A stretch of DNA of 64,000 nucleotides from Streptomyces sp. NBC_01431 (GTDB taxonomy: Bacteria; Actinomycetota; Actinomycetes; Streptomycetales; Streptomycetaceae). A program made the position numbers and the translations under genes. The DNA lies in contig NZ_CP109496.1 in the NCBI RefSeq assembly GCF_036231355.1, positions 2,356,001 to 2,420,000 on the forward strand, written 5' to 3'. Below, in pieces: positions 34,512 through 43,118 of this stretch; positions within the stretch are counted from its first letter, which is position 1, and each line of letters opens with the position of its first letter. The notes beneath the pieces are model-generated. The model searched no databases. It saw only the letters and a list, made by a program, of their open reading frames with translations, and had not been told where the DNA came from.

Positions 34512-35879
34512 GTGAGCAAGGACCTCAGCCAGACCGCCTACGACCACCTGTGGATGCACTTCACCCGCATGTCGTCGTACGAGAACGCGCCCGTTCCCAC
34601 CATCGTCCGTGGCGAGGGCACCTACATCTACGACGACAAGGGCAAGAAGTACCTGGACGGCCTGTCGGGCCTGTTCGTCGTCAACGCCGGCCACGGCCGT
34701 CACGAGCTCGCCGAGACCGCGTACAAGCAGGCGCAGGAGCTGGCCTTCTTCCCGGTCTGGTCCTACGCCCACCCCAAGGCCGTCGAGCTCGCCGAGCGTC
34801 TCGCGAACTACGCGCCGGGCGACCTCAACAAGGTCTTCTTCACCACCGGTGGCGGCGAGGCCGTGGAGACCGCGTGGAAACTGGCGAAGCAGTACCACAA
34901 GCTCACCGGCAACCACACGAAGTACAAGGTCATCTCGCGCGCGGTCGCCTACCACGGCACCCCGCAGGGCGCCCTGTCCATCACTGGTCTGCCCGCCCTG
35001 AAGGCGCCCTTCGAGCCGCTGGTCCCCGGCGCGCACAAGGTGCCCAACACCAACATCTACCGCGCGCCGAGCCACGCTCACGCCGATGATCCTGTCGCCT
35101 TCGGCCGCTGGGCCGCCGACCAGATCGAGCAGGAGATCCTCTTCGAGGGTCCCGAGACCGTCGCCGCCGTCTTCCTGGAGCCGGTGCAGAACGCGGGCGG
35201 CTGCTTCCCGCCGCCGCCCGGGTACTTCCAGCGGGTCCGCGAGATCTGCGACAAGTACGACGTGCTGCTCGTCTCCGACGAGGTCATCTGCGCCTTCGGC
35301 CGCCTCGGCACGATGTTCGCCTGCGACAAGTTCGACTACGTCCCGGACATGATCACCTGCGCCAAGGGAATGACGTCGGGCTACTCCCCGATCGGCGCCT
35401 GCATCATCTCCGACAGGCTCGCCGAGCCGTTCTACAAGGGCGACAACACCTTCCTGCACGGCTACACCTTCGGCGGCCACCCGGTCTCCGCCGCGGTGGG
35501 CCTGGCCAACCTCGACATATTCGAGCGCGAGGGCCTCAACCAGCACGTGCTCGACAACGAGGGCGCCTTCTTCGACACCCTCAAGAAGCTGCACGACCTG
35601 CCGATCGTCGGTGACGTCCGCGGCAACGGCTTCTTCTACGGCATCGAGCTGGTCAAGGACAAGGCCACCAAGGAGTCCTTCAACGACGAGGAGACCGAGC
35701 GCGTCCTGTACGGCTTCCTCTCCAAGGCGCTCTACGACAACGGCCTGTACTGCCGGGCCGACGACCGCGGTGACCCGGTCGTCCAGCTCGCCCCGCCGCT
35801 GATCTCCGACCAGGGAACCTTCGACGAGATCGAGGGCGTTCTGCGTCAGGTCCTCACGGAGGCCTGGACGAAGCTCTGA
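34512..35879 (+). CDS. Class III PLP aminotransferase (polyamine/omega-amino acid:pyruvate type)
   Basis: The protein has 455 residues from GTG at 34512, 2 nt after the Lrp stop. PLP-site motifs are FFTTGGGEAVETAWKLAKQY, LLVSDEVICAFGRLG and the Schiff-base Lys285 in TCAKGMTSGYSP. The start of the fold (HFTRMSSYENAPVPTIVRGE) matches the omega-aminotransferase / SpuC group, which uses pyruvate with putrescine, GABA or beta-alanine. It probably makes 4-aminobutanal for the adjacent dehydrogenase. Exact substrates are inferred from context. Confidence 0.88.
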   Translation: MSKDLSQTAYDHLWMHFTRMSSYENAPVPTIVRGEGTYIYDDKGKKYLDGLSGLFVVNAGHGRHELAETAYKQAQELAFFPVWSYAHPKAVELAERLANYAPGDLNKVFFTTGGGEAVETAWKLAKQYHKLTGNHTKYKVISRAVAYHGTPQGALSITGLPALKAPFEPLVPGAHKVPNTNIYRAPSHAHADDPVAFGRWAADQIEQEILFEGPETVAAVFLEPVQNAGGCFPPPPGYFQRVREICDKYDVLLVSDEVICAFGRLGTMFACDKFDYVPDMITCAKGMTSGYSPIGACIISDRLAEPFYKGDNTFLHGYTFGGHPVSAAVGLANLDIFEREGLNQHVLDNEGAFFDTLKKLHDLPIVGDVRGNGFFYGIELVKDKATKESFNDEETERVLYGFLSKALYDNGLYCRADDRGDPVVQLAPPLISDQGTFDEIEGVLRQVLTEAWTKL

Positions 35880-35892
35880 CGCTGCGAGCCCA

Positions 35893-35937
35893 CGGCCCGG
35901 CCGCGCCCATCCGAGTGAGATGGGGGCGGCCGGGCCG
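35893..35937 (+). terminator. Terminator after the aminotransferase
   Basis: CGGCCCGGCCGC pairs perfectly with its complement over 12 bp; a further five pairs lie inside after one mismatch, enclosing a 9-nt loop. It starts 14 nt after the stop at 35879. Confidence 0.85.
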
Positions 35938-36051
35938 CGTGCTGTTGGGACAGCCACAGCCCACTGCCTAGCGTGCCCAGTGACCGATCGGCCCTGCCTT
36001 CGTTCCCCCGTGCGGGGAGCAGGAAATCTGATCCGAACCGAGGTGTGCACC

Positions 36052-36789
36052 ATGGCGGCTCCGCCGGACAACGACGTGCTGTGGGCGCGTTCCCTGCACC
36101 ACGCCCACAGCGGCTCCCCCGCGCTGAGCGCCGTCAGCGTAGAGGTCCGCGAGGGTGAGATCCTCGCCATCGGCGGCCCGCGCGGCTGCGGCAAGACGAC
36201 GCTGCTGCGCTGCCTGTCGGGCCAGCTCGTGCCGGACGAGGGCGAGGTGTGGTTCAACAGCAGCCCCGTGCACACCATGGGCCCCGTCGCCCGGGAGCAG
36301 CTGCGCCGCGACCGCTTCGGCTGGATCGACCCCGAGGCGAGCCTGGTCCCCGAGCTGAACGCCTGGGAGAACGCGGCCCTGCCGCTGCTGCTGCGCGGCA
36401 TCGCGCACCGCGCCGCGAAGAAGGCGGCCCTGGAGTGGCTGGAGCGCCTCGACATCGGCACGTGCGCGAAGCGGCGCCCGCACGCCCTGCTCCAGTCGCA
36501 GCGCCAGCGCGTGGCGATCGCCCGCGCGCTGGTGACGGCCCCGGCCGTACTGTTCGCCGACGAGCCGACCGCGACGCTGCACCGCGCGGATGGGGCCCAG
36601 GTGCTGCGCACCCTGCTCAACGCGGCCCGTTCGCACCGCATCACGACGCTCATCGCCACCCATGACACCGAGGTGGCCGCGCTCGCCGACCGCACGGTGG
36701 TGCTGATCGACGGCCGCCGGGTCAACTCCCGTGCAAACATGGGGAGTTCGGATGCGGAGGGCCTTCAGGCGTGCTCGCTCTCCGTCTAG
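36052..36789 (+). CDS. ABC ATPase with degenerate Q-loop and signature motif
   Basis: The protein has 245 residues from ATG at 36052. It has the length and layout of a MacB/LolD-type ATPase. Walker A (GGPRGCGKTT), Walker B (VLFADEPTATL) and the H-loop (IATHD) are intact. The Q-loop glutamine is missing (FGWIDPEASLVPELNA replaces the usual FVFQ) and the signature reads ALLQSQRQRVAIARAL instead of LSGGQ. It overlaps the next gene by 19 nt. It may be a weak ATPase in an asymmetric transporter or a regulatory subunit; the substrate is unknown. Confidence 0.85.
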   Translation: MAAPPDNDVLWARSLHHAHSGSPALSAVSVEVREGEILAIGGPRGCGKTTLLRCLSGQLVPDEGEVWFNSSPVHTMGPVAREQLRRDRFGWIDPEASLVPELNAWENAALPLLLRGIAHRAAKKAALEWLERLDIGTCAKRRPHALLQSQRQRVAIARALVTAPAVLFADEPTATLHRADGAQVLRTLLNAARSHRITTLIATHDTEVAALADRTVVLIDGRRVNSRANMGSSDAEGLQACSLSV

Positions 36790-37928
36790 CCCGCGGCACC
36801 CATCCCCTGGTCCTGCTGCGCCGCCTGCTGGTGTCCGCGGCTTCGGCAGGGGTCGCCTTCCTCCTGCTGTGCACGCTCGGTTACGCGGTCGACCACCCCT
36901 CGGGGGCGCTGCTGCGGCTGATGTGGTGCGTGGTTCCGCTGGCGACCACGGTGCACTTCGCGGTCGCCGTGGCCCGCACCGACCCGAGCACCCGACCGCG
37001 CGCCGGACTGTCCGCGGTGGGCCTGGGCCCGGCCCGGCTGACCGCGATCGCCGCCGCGTCCACGGCGGTGGCCTGCACGCTCGGCTCGGTGGTGGCGCTC
37101 CTTGTGTATCTGCATCTGCGCGGCGACATCACCGGGCTGCCCTTCGACGGCACGGCCGCCGGTCTGCTCGCCGCCGACCGGCCGATGCCGCTGCCGGGCG
37201 CCCTGACGCTGCTGACCGTTCTGCCGGTGTCGGCCTCGGCGGCGGCCGGTCTTGCGCTGCGCCCGCGCACCCGGCGCCCGGCCGAAGTGAGCGATCCGGC
37301 ACACCCGGAGGAGCCCGCGGCCGCGCCGAGCGGGCTGCCCTGGGGCGTCACGCTCGTCGTGGCGGGCCTCGCCGTCGAAACGTACCTGAGCCGTGGGGCC
37401 GGGGGTTCGGCGTTCCCGACGCCGGGCCATCCGCAGGGCAGTCGGGCCGGAGTGCTCGCCGGGTGGGCGCTGACGGCGCTCGGCCTCGCGGTCGCCGGCC
37501 CCGGTCTCGCACACTTCAGCGGGCGGCTGCTCCAGCTGGCACGGCCGGGCGCGGCCCGGCTGCTCGCGGGCCGGGTCCTGATGGCGGAGGCCCGCCGCAT
37601 CGGTCGCCCGCTTGGCGTGGTGAGCGCGGTGGCCTCCGGCGCGATCGCGGCGGCCGCGCTGTACGGCCGGCCGGGCCCGCACCCCTTCGGCCCGCTGACC
37701 GGCCTCGGGGCGACCCTGGTGATCAGCTGCACGGTGGCCACCTTGCTGACCGCCACCCTGGAATCCCGGCACGCCCGCGCGAAGACGACGGCCGCGCTAC
37801 TGAGTCTGGGCACCCCGACGACACTGCTGCGCGCCGCCGCGTCACTCAGGGCACTCGCCCTGCTCGCGGTCTTCGCACCCCCTACCGTGGCGATCGGCGA
37901 ACTGGCCGCGCTGCCGCTGTGGAACTGA
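36771..37928 (+). CDS. Membrane partner of the preceding ABC ATPase (FtsX-like layout)
   Basis: The protein has 385 residues from GTG at 36771, with GGAGG about ten nt upstream inside the ATPase gene. It has about eight hydrophobic segments, for example VSAASAGVAFLLLCTLGY near the N-terminus and ALLSLGTPTTLLRAAASLRA near the C-terminus. The latter resembles the cytoplasmic coupling stretch of FtsX/MacB permeases. The overlap with the ATPase gene suggests a two-component ABC system. I cannot name the substrate and homology to FtsX is uncertain. Confidence 0.75.
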   Translation: MLALRLARGTHPLVLLRRLLVSAASAGVAFLLLCTLGYAVDHPSGALLRLMWCVVPLATTVHFAVAVARTDPSTRPRAGLSAVGLGPARLTAIAAASTAVACTLGSVVALLVYLHLRGDITGLPFDGTAAGLLAADRPMPLPGALTLLTVLPVSASAAAGLALRPRTRRPAEVSDPAHPEEPAAAPSGLPWGVTLVVAGLAVETYLSRGAGGSAFPTPGHPQGSRAGVLAGWALTALGLAVAGPGLAHFSGRLLQLARPGAARLLAGRVLMAEARRIGRPLGVVSAVASGAIAAAALYGRPGPHPFGPLTGLGATLVISCTVATLLTATLESRHARAKTTAALLSLGTPTTLLRAAASLRALALLAVFAPPTVAIGELAALPLWN

Positions 37929-38031
37929 GCGGGGGCGGGAGTCGGAAGCCAGGAACGGGGCCAGGTCCGCGAGGCCCGGTGACGGCCGCACCCGGGGTCT
38001 GCCCGTCGAGCGGCGCGCTTAGCATGACGAG

Positions 38032-39156
38032 ATGTCGAACGAAGACGTGCAGTTCCCCGCGGGCAGCGACACCGAGATCGCGTCGCTCGACAAGTTCGAC
38101 GCGGCCGTCGCCCGCGGCCCGCTGGCCGGGTTCCGGGTGCAGTCCGTCGATCTGACGGCCCGTACGGACGCCCTGCTCGCCACCGGCACGGCCGGCGCGG
38201 TCTTCCTCGGCTGCGCGATGGAGCCGGACGCGGCCGCGAAGGTCCGCGCCGACGGCGCCCTGGTCTTCCCGCCCGTCCCGCAGTTGCCCTTCGACCCCTA
38301 CCGGGGCGGGCTCTACTCCCCCTCCGAGCTCTTCGAGGGGCTCACCGAGGGGTACGAGCGGACGCCCGACGCGCTCGCCTACGCCTGGTTCCAGCGGACC
38401 AAGGGGGACGGCGACGTCTTCTCCTCGATGCTGCGCTCCGTCCACGACGACGCGATCTCCGACGCCCTGGACGAACACCTCGCCGGGAAGCGCGTGGTGG
38501 GCGTGATGGGCGGCCACGCGATGGCCCGCGGCACGGCCGAGTACGAGGGTGCCGCCGTGCTGGGGCGCACGCTGGCCCGCGCGGGGTTCACGGTGGCGAC
38601 GGGCGGCGGTCCGGGCGCGATGGAGGCCGCGAACCTCGGCGCGTACGCGGCGCCGTTCAACGACGCGATGCTCGGCTCGGCGCTCGAACTCCTCGCCAAG
38701 GAGCCGTCGTTCAGGCCGTCGGTGTCCCACTGGGCGCGGGCCGCCTTCGACGTCCGTACGCGGTGGCCGCACGGCGGCCCCTCGGTGGGCATCCCCACCT
38801 GGTTCTACGGTCACGAGCCGCCCAACGCCTTCGCGAACACGATCGCCAAGTACTTCGCCAACGCCATCCGCGAGGACGGCCTGCTGGCCCGTTCCACGGC
38901 GGGCGTCGTGTTCCTGCCGGGCGCGGCCGGCACCGTACAGGAGATCTTCGACAACGCGACGCCGAACTACTACGAGTCGCACGGCGGGCCGACGCCGATG
39001 GTGCTGGTCAACCGGACGCACTGGACGGAGCGCCTGCCCACGTGGCCGCTGCTTCAGGCGCTGGCCCAGGAGCGTCCGATGGCGGCGCGGATCGCCCTGG
39101 TCGACTCGGTGTCCGAGGCGCCCGAGGCGCTCGCCCGCATGTCCGGCGCGGTCTGA
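38032..39156 (+). CDS. LOG-family Rossmann protein (YgdH/PpnN-like, nucleotide 5'-monophosphate glycosidase fold)
   Basis: The protein has 374 residues. The central Rossmann fold has VVGVMGGHAMARGT and TGGGPGAMEAANLGAYA. The signature PGGxGTxxE reads PGAAGTVQE, with one Gly replaced by Ala. Such proteins hydrolyse nucleoside monophosphates (PpnN) or cytokinin ribotides (LOG). The extra N-terminal domain (AVFLGCAMEPDAAAKV) points to the longer PpnN-like branch. It stands alone, 103 nt after the ABC genes. The true substrate is unknown. Confidence 0.82.
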   Translation: MSNEDVQFPAGSDTEIASLDKFDAAVARGPLAGFRVQSVDLTARTDALLATGTAGAVFLGCAMEPDAAAKVRADGALVFPPVPQLPFDPYRGGLYSPSELFEGLTEGYERTPDALAYAWFQRTKGDGDVFSSMLRSVHDDAISDALDEHLAGKRVVGVMGGHAMARGTAEYEGAAVLGRTLARAGFTVATGGGPGAMEAANLGAYAAPFNDAMLGSALELLAKEPSFRPSVSHWARAAFDVRTRWPHGGPSVGIPTWFYGHEPPNAFANTIAKYFANAIREDGLLARSTAGVVFLPGAAGTVQEIFDNATPNYYESHGGPTPMVLVNRTHWTERLPTWPLLQALAQERPMAARIALVDSVSEAPEALARMSGAV

Positions 39157-39294
39157 GGCGACGGCGCTCCGGGACGACGATCGCGACAGGTCGTCCGAAA
39201 AGTTCGGGGCACCAGGCAACTCCCAAAGACCGGTAAACGTCTGGTAAAGCGGAGTGGGGTGAACCGGTTGCCCCCGCCATGAACGGAGTCGCCC

Positions 39295-40206
39295 GTGCTG
39301 CTCGGCCTGCTGACCGCCATCGCCGCCTCGGTCTGTTACGGCACGGGCTCGGTCCTGCAAGCCGTCGGATCCCGCAAGGCCGCCCTGCGCGACGCGGCCG
39401 CAAGCGACCGGACCCAGCACGGCGGCCCCAGTCTCTCCTCCACCGCGAAGGCGGCCACGACCTGGGAATTCGTCGTCGGCACGATCCTCGACTTCGTCGG
39501 GTTCGGGCTGGGCGCGCTCGCCGCCCGCCTCCTCCCGCTCTTCCTCTCCCAGACGGTGATCAGCGCGAACCTGGTCATCACGGCCGTCCTCAGCGTCAAG
39601 CTCCTGGGGATACGGCTGAGCCGCGCGGAGTGGACCTCCATCGGTGTGGTCTGCTCGGCTCTGGTGCTGCTCGCGTCGGCGGCGGGCCACGAGGGCAGCG
39701 GGCACACCGAGAGGGCCACGCACTGGTGGCTGCTCGCGGTCTCGCTCGGCCTGATGGCCACGGGCACGGTGGCCGTACGCCTCCTGGGTGCCCGCGCCGC
39801 GATCCTCGCGGGACTTCTGTCCGGCCTCGGCTTCGGCGCGCTCGGCGTCGGCGTCCGCATCCTGAGCGGCATCGACCCCTTCGACGCGGGCACCCTGCTC
39901 ACCGACCCGGCGCTGTACGCGATCCTCGTGGCCGGCGTCGGCGGCATGTATCTGCACACGGTGGCCCTCCAGATCGGCTCGGTGAACGGTGCGACGGCGG
40001 CGCTTGTGGTGGGCGAGACGGTGCTGCCGGGCGCGATCGGCGTCCTGTGGCTGGGCGACGCCTCCCGGGCGGGCCTCGCCTGGATGGCGGTCCTGGGCTT
40101 CGTCCTCGCGGTGGCGGGCGCGGTGGCGGTGGCATGGTTCGGCTCCCCGGCCTCGCACGGCACGGCGAAGCCGACCCACGAGGAGGAGCTGACACCGGCA
40201 GGGTAG
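39295..40206 (+). CDS. DMT-superfamily-like integral membrane protein
   Basis: The protein has 303 residues from GTG at 39295, preceded by ACGGAG. About nine hydrophobic segments run through it, with a conserved opening LLGLLTAIAASVCYGTGSV and an internal repeat pattern like EamA transporters. The C-terminus (THEEELTPAG) is acidic and cytoplasmic. No substrate can be assigned. It is followed by a 238-nt repeat-rich spacer. Confidence 0.75.
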   Translation: MLLGLLTAIAASVCYGTGSVLQAVGSRKAALRDAAASDRTQHGGPSLSSTAKAATTWEFVVGTILDFVGFGLGALAARLLPLFLSQTVISANLVITAVLSVKLLGIRLSRAEWTSIGVVCSALVLLASAAGHEGSGHTERATHWWLLAVSLGLMATGTVAVRLLGARAAILAGLLSGLGFGALGVGVRILSGIDPFDAGTLLTDPALYAILVAGVGGMYLHTVALQIGSVNGATAALVVGETVLPGAIGVLWLGDASRAGLAWMAVLGFVLAVAGAVAVAWFGSPASHGTAKPTHEEELTPAG

Positions 40207-40265
40207 AAGGGCCGCGCTGACCCCACCCCAGCAGCGGTCCGGCGTGTGAGGCCGAGCGCGGTTCA

Positions 40266-40377
40266 GGGGCGGAGCCCCCAACAGGGGGGCAGGGGACGAG
40301 ACCCCCGCGCGGCCCGGGGCGAAGCCCCAACACGGATACGGGGAACGAAGCCCCCGCGGGGTCCGGGGCGGAGCCCC
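40266..40377. repeat. Cluster of GGGGCGGAGCCCC-type intergenic hairpin repeats
   Basis: GGGGCGGAGCCCC occurs at 40266-40278 and 40365-40377, and GGGGCGAAGCCCC at 40316-40328. Diverged copies lie between them. Each can fold as a five-bp GC hairpin. This short motif is widespread in Streptomyces spacers. The remaining part of the 40207-40444 spacer holds C- and G-rich tracts (around 40393-40440) that may terminate the minus-strand ABC operon. Confidence 0.65.
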
Positions 40378-40444
40378 GTGAAAGACAACCTTCCCCCTAC
40401 CCCCACCCCCCGGAGGGTTTCGGGAAGGGGCGGGGTGGGGGAAG

Positions 40445-41467
40445 TCAGCCCACCGGCAGAACCACCACCGCCCCCGCCGCGAAGGCGACCCCCACCGAGT
40501 CGCCCACCTCCGGCGCCGCCTCCAGCGCGCACTCCGCCTCCACCAACGGCCCTGCCGCAGGCTGCAGTTGGAGGGTCACATGGTTGCCGCGGAACGTGCG
40601 CGCGACCACCGCGCACGGCAACCCGTCCCGCTCCGGCACCAGACGTACGCCCGCCGGGCGGATCAGCAGCCGCCCGGCGCCCTGCGGCGAACCGGAAGGC
40701 ACCGGCACCTTCCCCCACTCCGTGTCCGCCACCCCCGCCGACACCGTCGCCGCCACCACGTTCTCGAAGCCGAGGAAACGGGCCACGAATTCCGAGGCGG
40801 GGCGCTGCCAGACCTCCAGGGGCGTGCCGGTCTGCGCTATGCGGCCGTCCCGCATCACCACCACCCGGTCGGCCAGCGCGAACGCCTCACCCTGGTCGTG
40901 CGTGACGGCCAGCACCGTGGTGCCCAACCGGCCGAACAGGGAACGGAGTTCGACCACCAGGCGCTCGCGCAGGGTGCGGTCGAGCTGGCCGAGCGGCTCG
41001 TCCAGCATCAGGAGCCGGGGCGAGGGTGCCAGCGCCCTGGCGAGCGCGACGCGCTGCTGCTCGCCGCCGGAGAGCGCGGCCACCGCCCGCTTCTCGGCAC
41101 CGGGCAGCCCGACCAGGTCCAGCAACTCGCCGACCCGGCGGGTCTGTTCGCCGCGCGGGGCCCGGCGCATCCGCAGCCCGAACGCCACGTTCTGGCCGAC
41201 GTCGCGCTGCGGGAAGAGCTGGTGGTCCTGGAACATCAGGCCGAGCCCGCGTTTATGGACGGGCACCCCGCCCTGGTCGGCCCCACCGAGCAACACCCGT
41301 CCCGCGTGGGCGGGTTGGAGACCGGCCACCACGCGCAGCAGGGTCGACTTGCCGCTGCCGCTGGGTCCGAGCACGCACACCGTCTCGTGCTCGGCGACCT
41401 CCAGGTCGATGGCGTCAAGGACGGCCCGGTCCCCGAAACGTACCGTCACACCGTCCAGTTTCAGCAT
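40445..41467 (-). CDS. ABC transporter ATP-binding protein, ThiQ-like with TOBE domain
   Basis: The protein has 340 residues, ATG at 41467, overlapping the permease stop (TGATG). The ATPase core has Walker A GPSGSGKST, the signature LSGGEQQRVALARAL, Walker B LLMLDEPLGQLD and the switch THDQGEA. About 110 C-terminal residues form a TOBE-like region, so it is longer than E. coli ThiQ (about 230). It is the third gene of an operon behind a TPP riboswitch and energises import of thiamine or a thiamine derivative. Confidence 0.92.
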   Translation of the reverse strand: MLKLDGVTVRFGDRAVLDAIDLEVAEHETVCVLGPSGSGKSTLLRVVAGLQPAHAGRVLLGGADQGGVPVHKRGLGLMFQDHQLFPQRDVGQNVAFGLRMRRAPRGEQTRRVGELLDLVGLPGAEKRAVAALSGGEQQRVALARALAPSPRLLMLDEPLGQLDRTLRERLVVELRSLFGRLGTTVLAVTHDQGEAFALADRVVVMRDGRIAQTGTPLEVWQRPASEFVARFLGFENVVAATVSAGVADTEWGKVPVPSGSPQGAGRLLIRPAGVRLVPERDGLPCAVVARTFRGNHVTLQLQPAAGPLVEAECALEAAPEVGDSVGVAFAAGAVVVLPVG

Positions 41468-43110
41468 CAGAACTCCCCGCTGTGGTCGGTCCGCAGGCGT
41501 TCGAGGACGAGCAGCGACACCGCGCACACCACCATCAAAATCGTGCTGAGGGCCATCGCCTGGCCGTAGTTGAGGTCGCCGGCCCGGCCGAGCAGGCGGG
41601 CCACGGCGACGGGCAGCGTCGGGTGGTCGGGCCGCGCGATGAAGACGGTCGCGCCGAACTCGCCGAGCGAGACCGCGAAAGCGAAGCCCGCCGCGATGAG
41701 CAGAGCCCGCCGCACCAGCGGCAGGTCCACCTCGCGCCAGGCCCGCAGCGGGGACGCGCCAAGGACGGCAGCCGCCTCGCGCAGCCGGCCGTCCACCGCA
41801 CGCAGCACCGGAAGCATGATCCGTACGACGAACGGGACGCCCACCAGTGCCTGGGCGAGCGGCACCAGGATCCAGGAGGTGCGCAGGTCGAGCGGCGGAT
41901 GGTCGAGGGTGATCAGGAAGCCGAAGCCGACGGTGACGGCGGAGACGCCCAGCGGCAGCATCAGCAGCGCGTCGAAGGCCCGCACGAGCCGCCCGCCGCC
42001 GCGCCGGGTGAGGGCGGCCGCCGCGAGCGCGCCGATGAGGAGGGCGATGGCGGTGGCGGCGAGGGCGTACTGGAGCGAGTTCCCTATCGCCTCGATGGGC
42101 GGCACGAGGAAGCTGCCGTTGTCCCCGGCGTCCTGGAGCGCCCGGTAGTAGCCGAGCCCGTAGCCGTCGGGGGTGTCCAGGGAGCGTTCGATCAGCACGC
42201 CGACGGGCAGCAGGATGAGCAGCGCCACGACCGCGAGTACCGAGGCGAGCAGGGTCCACTGGCCCGCTCCGCGCGGGCGGCGGGCGGTGTGGGCGGGGTC
42301 GACCAGCTTCAGCGCCGTCTCGCGGCGGCGTACCGTCCAGGCGTGCACGGCCAGGACCAGGCCGACCGCCGCGAACTGGACGATGGTCAGGACCGCCGCT
42401 GTGGGCAGGTCCAGGAGTTCGGCGGTCTGCCGGTAGATCTCCACTTCGAGGGTGGAGAAGGTGGGGCCGCCGAGGATCTGGACGACGCCGAAGGAGGTGA
42501 AGGTGAACAGGAAGACCATGAGGGCGGCCGCGGCGACCGCGGGGCCGAGCGCGGGCAGGGTGATGGTGCGCCAGGCGGCGAGGCGGGAGGCGCCGAGGAC
42601 GCGGGCGGCCTCCTCCTGGCGCGGGTCGAGCTGCGACCACAGGCCGCCGACGGTGCGTACGACCACCGCGTAGTTGAAGAAGACGTGCGCGAGCAGGATC
42701 GCCCACACCGTCGTGTCCAGCCGGACGCCCCACAGCTGGTCGAGCAGTCCGCCGCGGCCGAGCAGCGCGAGGAACGCGGTGCCCACGACGACCGTCGGCA
42801 GGACGAACGGCACGGTGACGATCGCCCGCAGCAGCTGTTTGCCGGGGAAGTCGAAGCGCGCGAAGACGTATGCGCCGGGCAGCGCGATCAGGAGCGTGAG
42901 CGCGGTGGAGGCGAGCGCCTGCCAGGTCGTGAACCACAGAACGTGCGCGATGTCCGGGTCGCTCACCACCTCACCGAGGCGGGCGAACTGCCAGACGCCG
43001 TCCGCCTTGAGCCCGCGGCCGACGATGGCGGCCACGGGCCAGGCGAAGAACAGGGCGAAGAACGCGGCGGGCAGGGCCATCAGGCCCAGCCGCACCGCGC
43101 CGCCCCGCAC
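41467..43110 (-). CDS. ABC permease with two fused transmembrane halves, ThiP-like
   Basis: From GTG at 43110 the protein has 547 residues. The frame is open to 43155, but that would overlap the upstream gene by 37 nt, and AGGA sits 8 nt before 43110. Two permease halves are visible, each with an EAA loop: EEAARVLGASRLAAWRTITL and REAAAVLGASPLRAWREVDL. ThiP of E. coli has the same duplicated design and similar length. The riboswitch upstream supports thiamine, TPP or pyrimidine precursor import. Confidence 0.9.
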   Translation of the reverse strand: MRGGAVRLGLMALPAAFFALFFAWPVAAIVGRGLKADGVWQFARLGEVVSDPDIAHVLWFTTWQALASTALTLLIALPGAYVFARFDFPGKQLLRAIVTVPFVLPTVVVGTAFLALLGRGGLLDQLWGVRLDTTVWAILLAHVFFNYAVVVRTVGGLWSQLDPRQEEAARVLGASRLAAWRTITLPALGPAVAAAALMVFLFTFTSFGVVQILGGPTFSTLEVEIYRQTAELLDLPTAAVLTIVQFAAVGLVLAVHAWTVRRRETALKLVDPAHTARRPRGAGQWTLLASVLAVVALLILLPVGVLIERSLDTPDGYGLGYYRALQDAGDNGSFLVPPIEAIGNSLQYALAATAIALLIGALAAAALTRRGGGRLVRAFDALLMLPLGVSAVTVGFGFLITLDHPPLDLRTSWILVPLAQALVGVPFVVRIMLPVLRAVDGRLREAAAVLGASPLRAWREVDLPLVRRALLIAAGFAFAVSLGEFGATVFIARPDHPTLPVAVARLLGRAGDLNYGQAMALSTILMVVCAVSLLVLERLRTDHSGEF

Positions 43111-43118
43111 CTTGGGTC

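Noticed and set aside
40207..40444. CRISPR-like or tRNA feature in the repeat-rich spacer
   Set aside because: The repeats are only 13 bp hairpins with irregular spacing and no spacer pattern, and no cloverleaf or anticodon arm is present.
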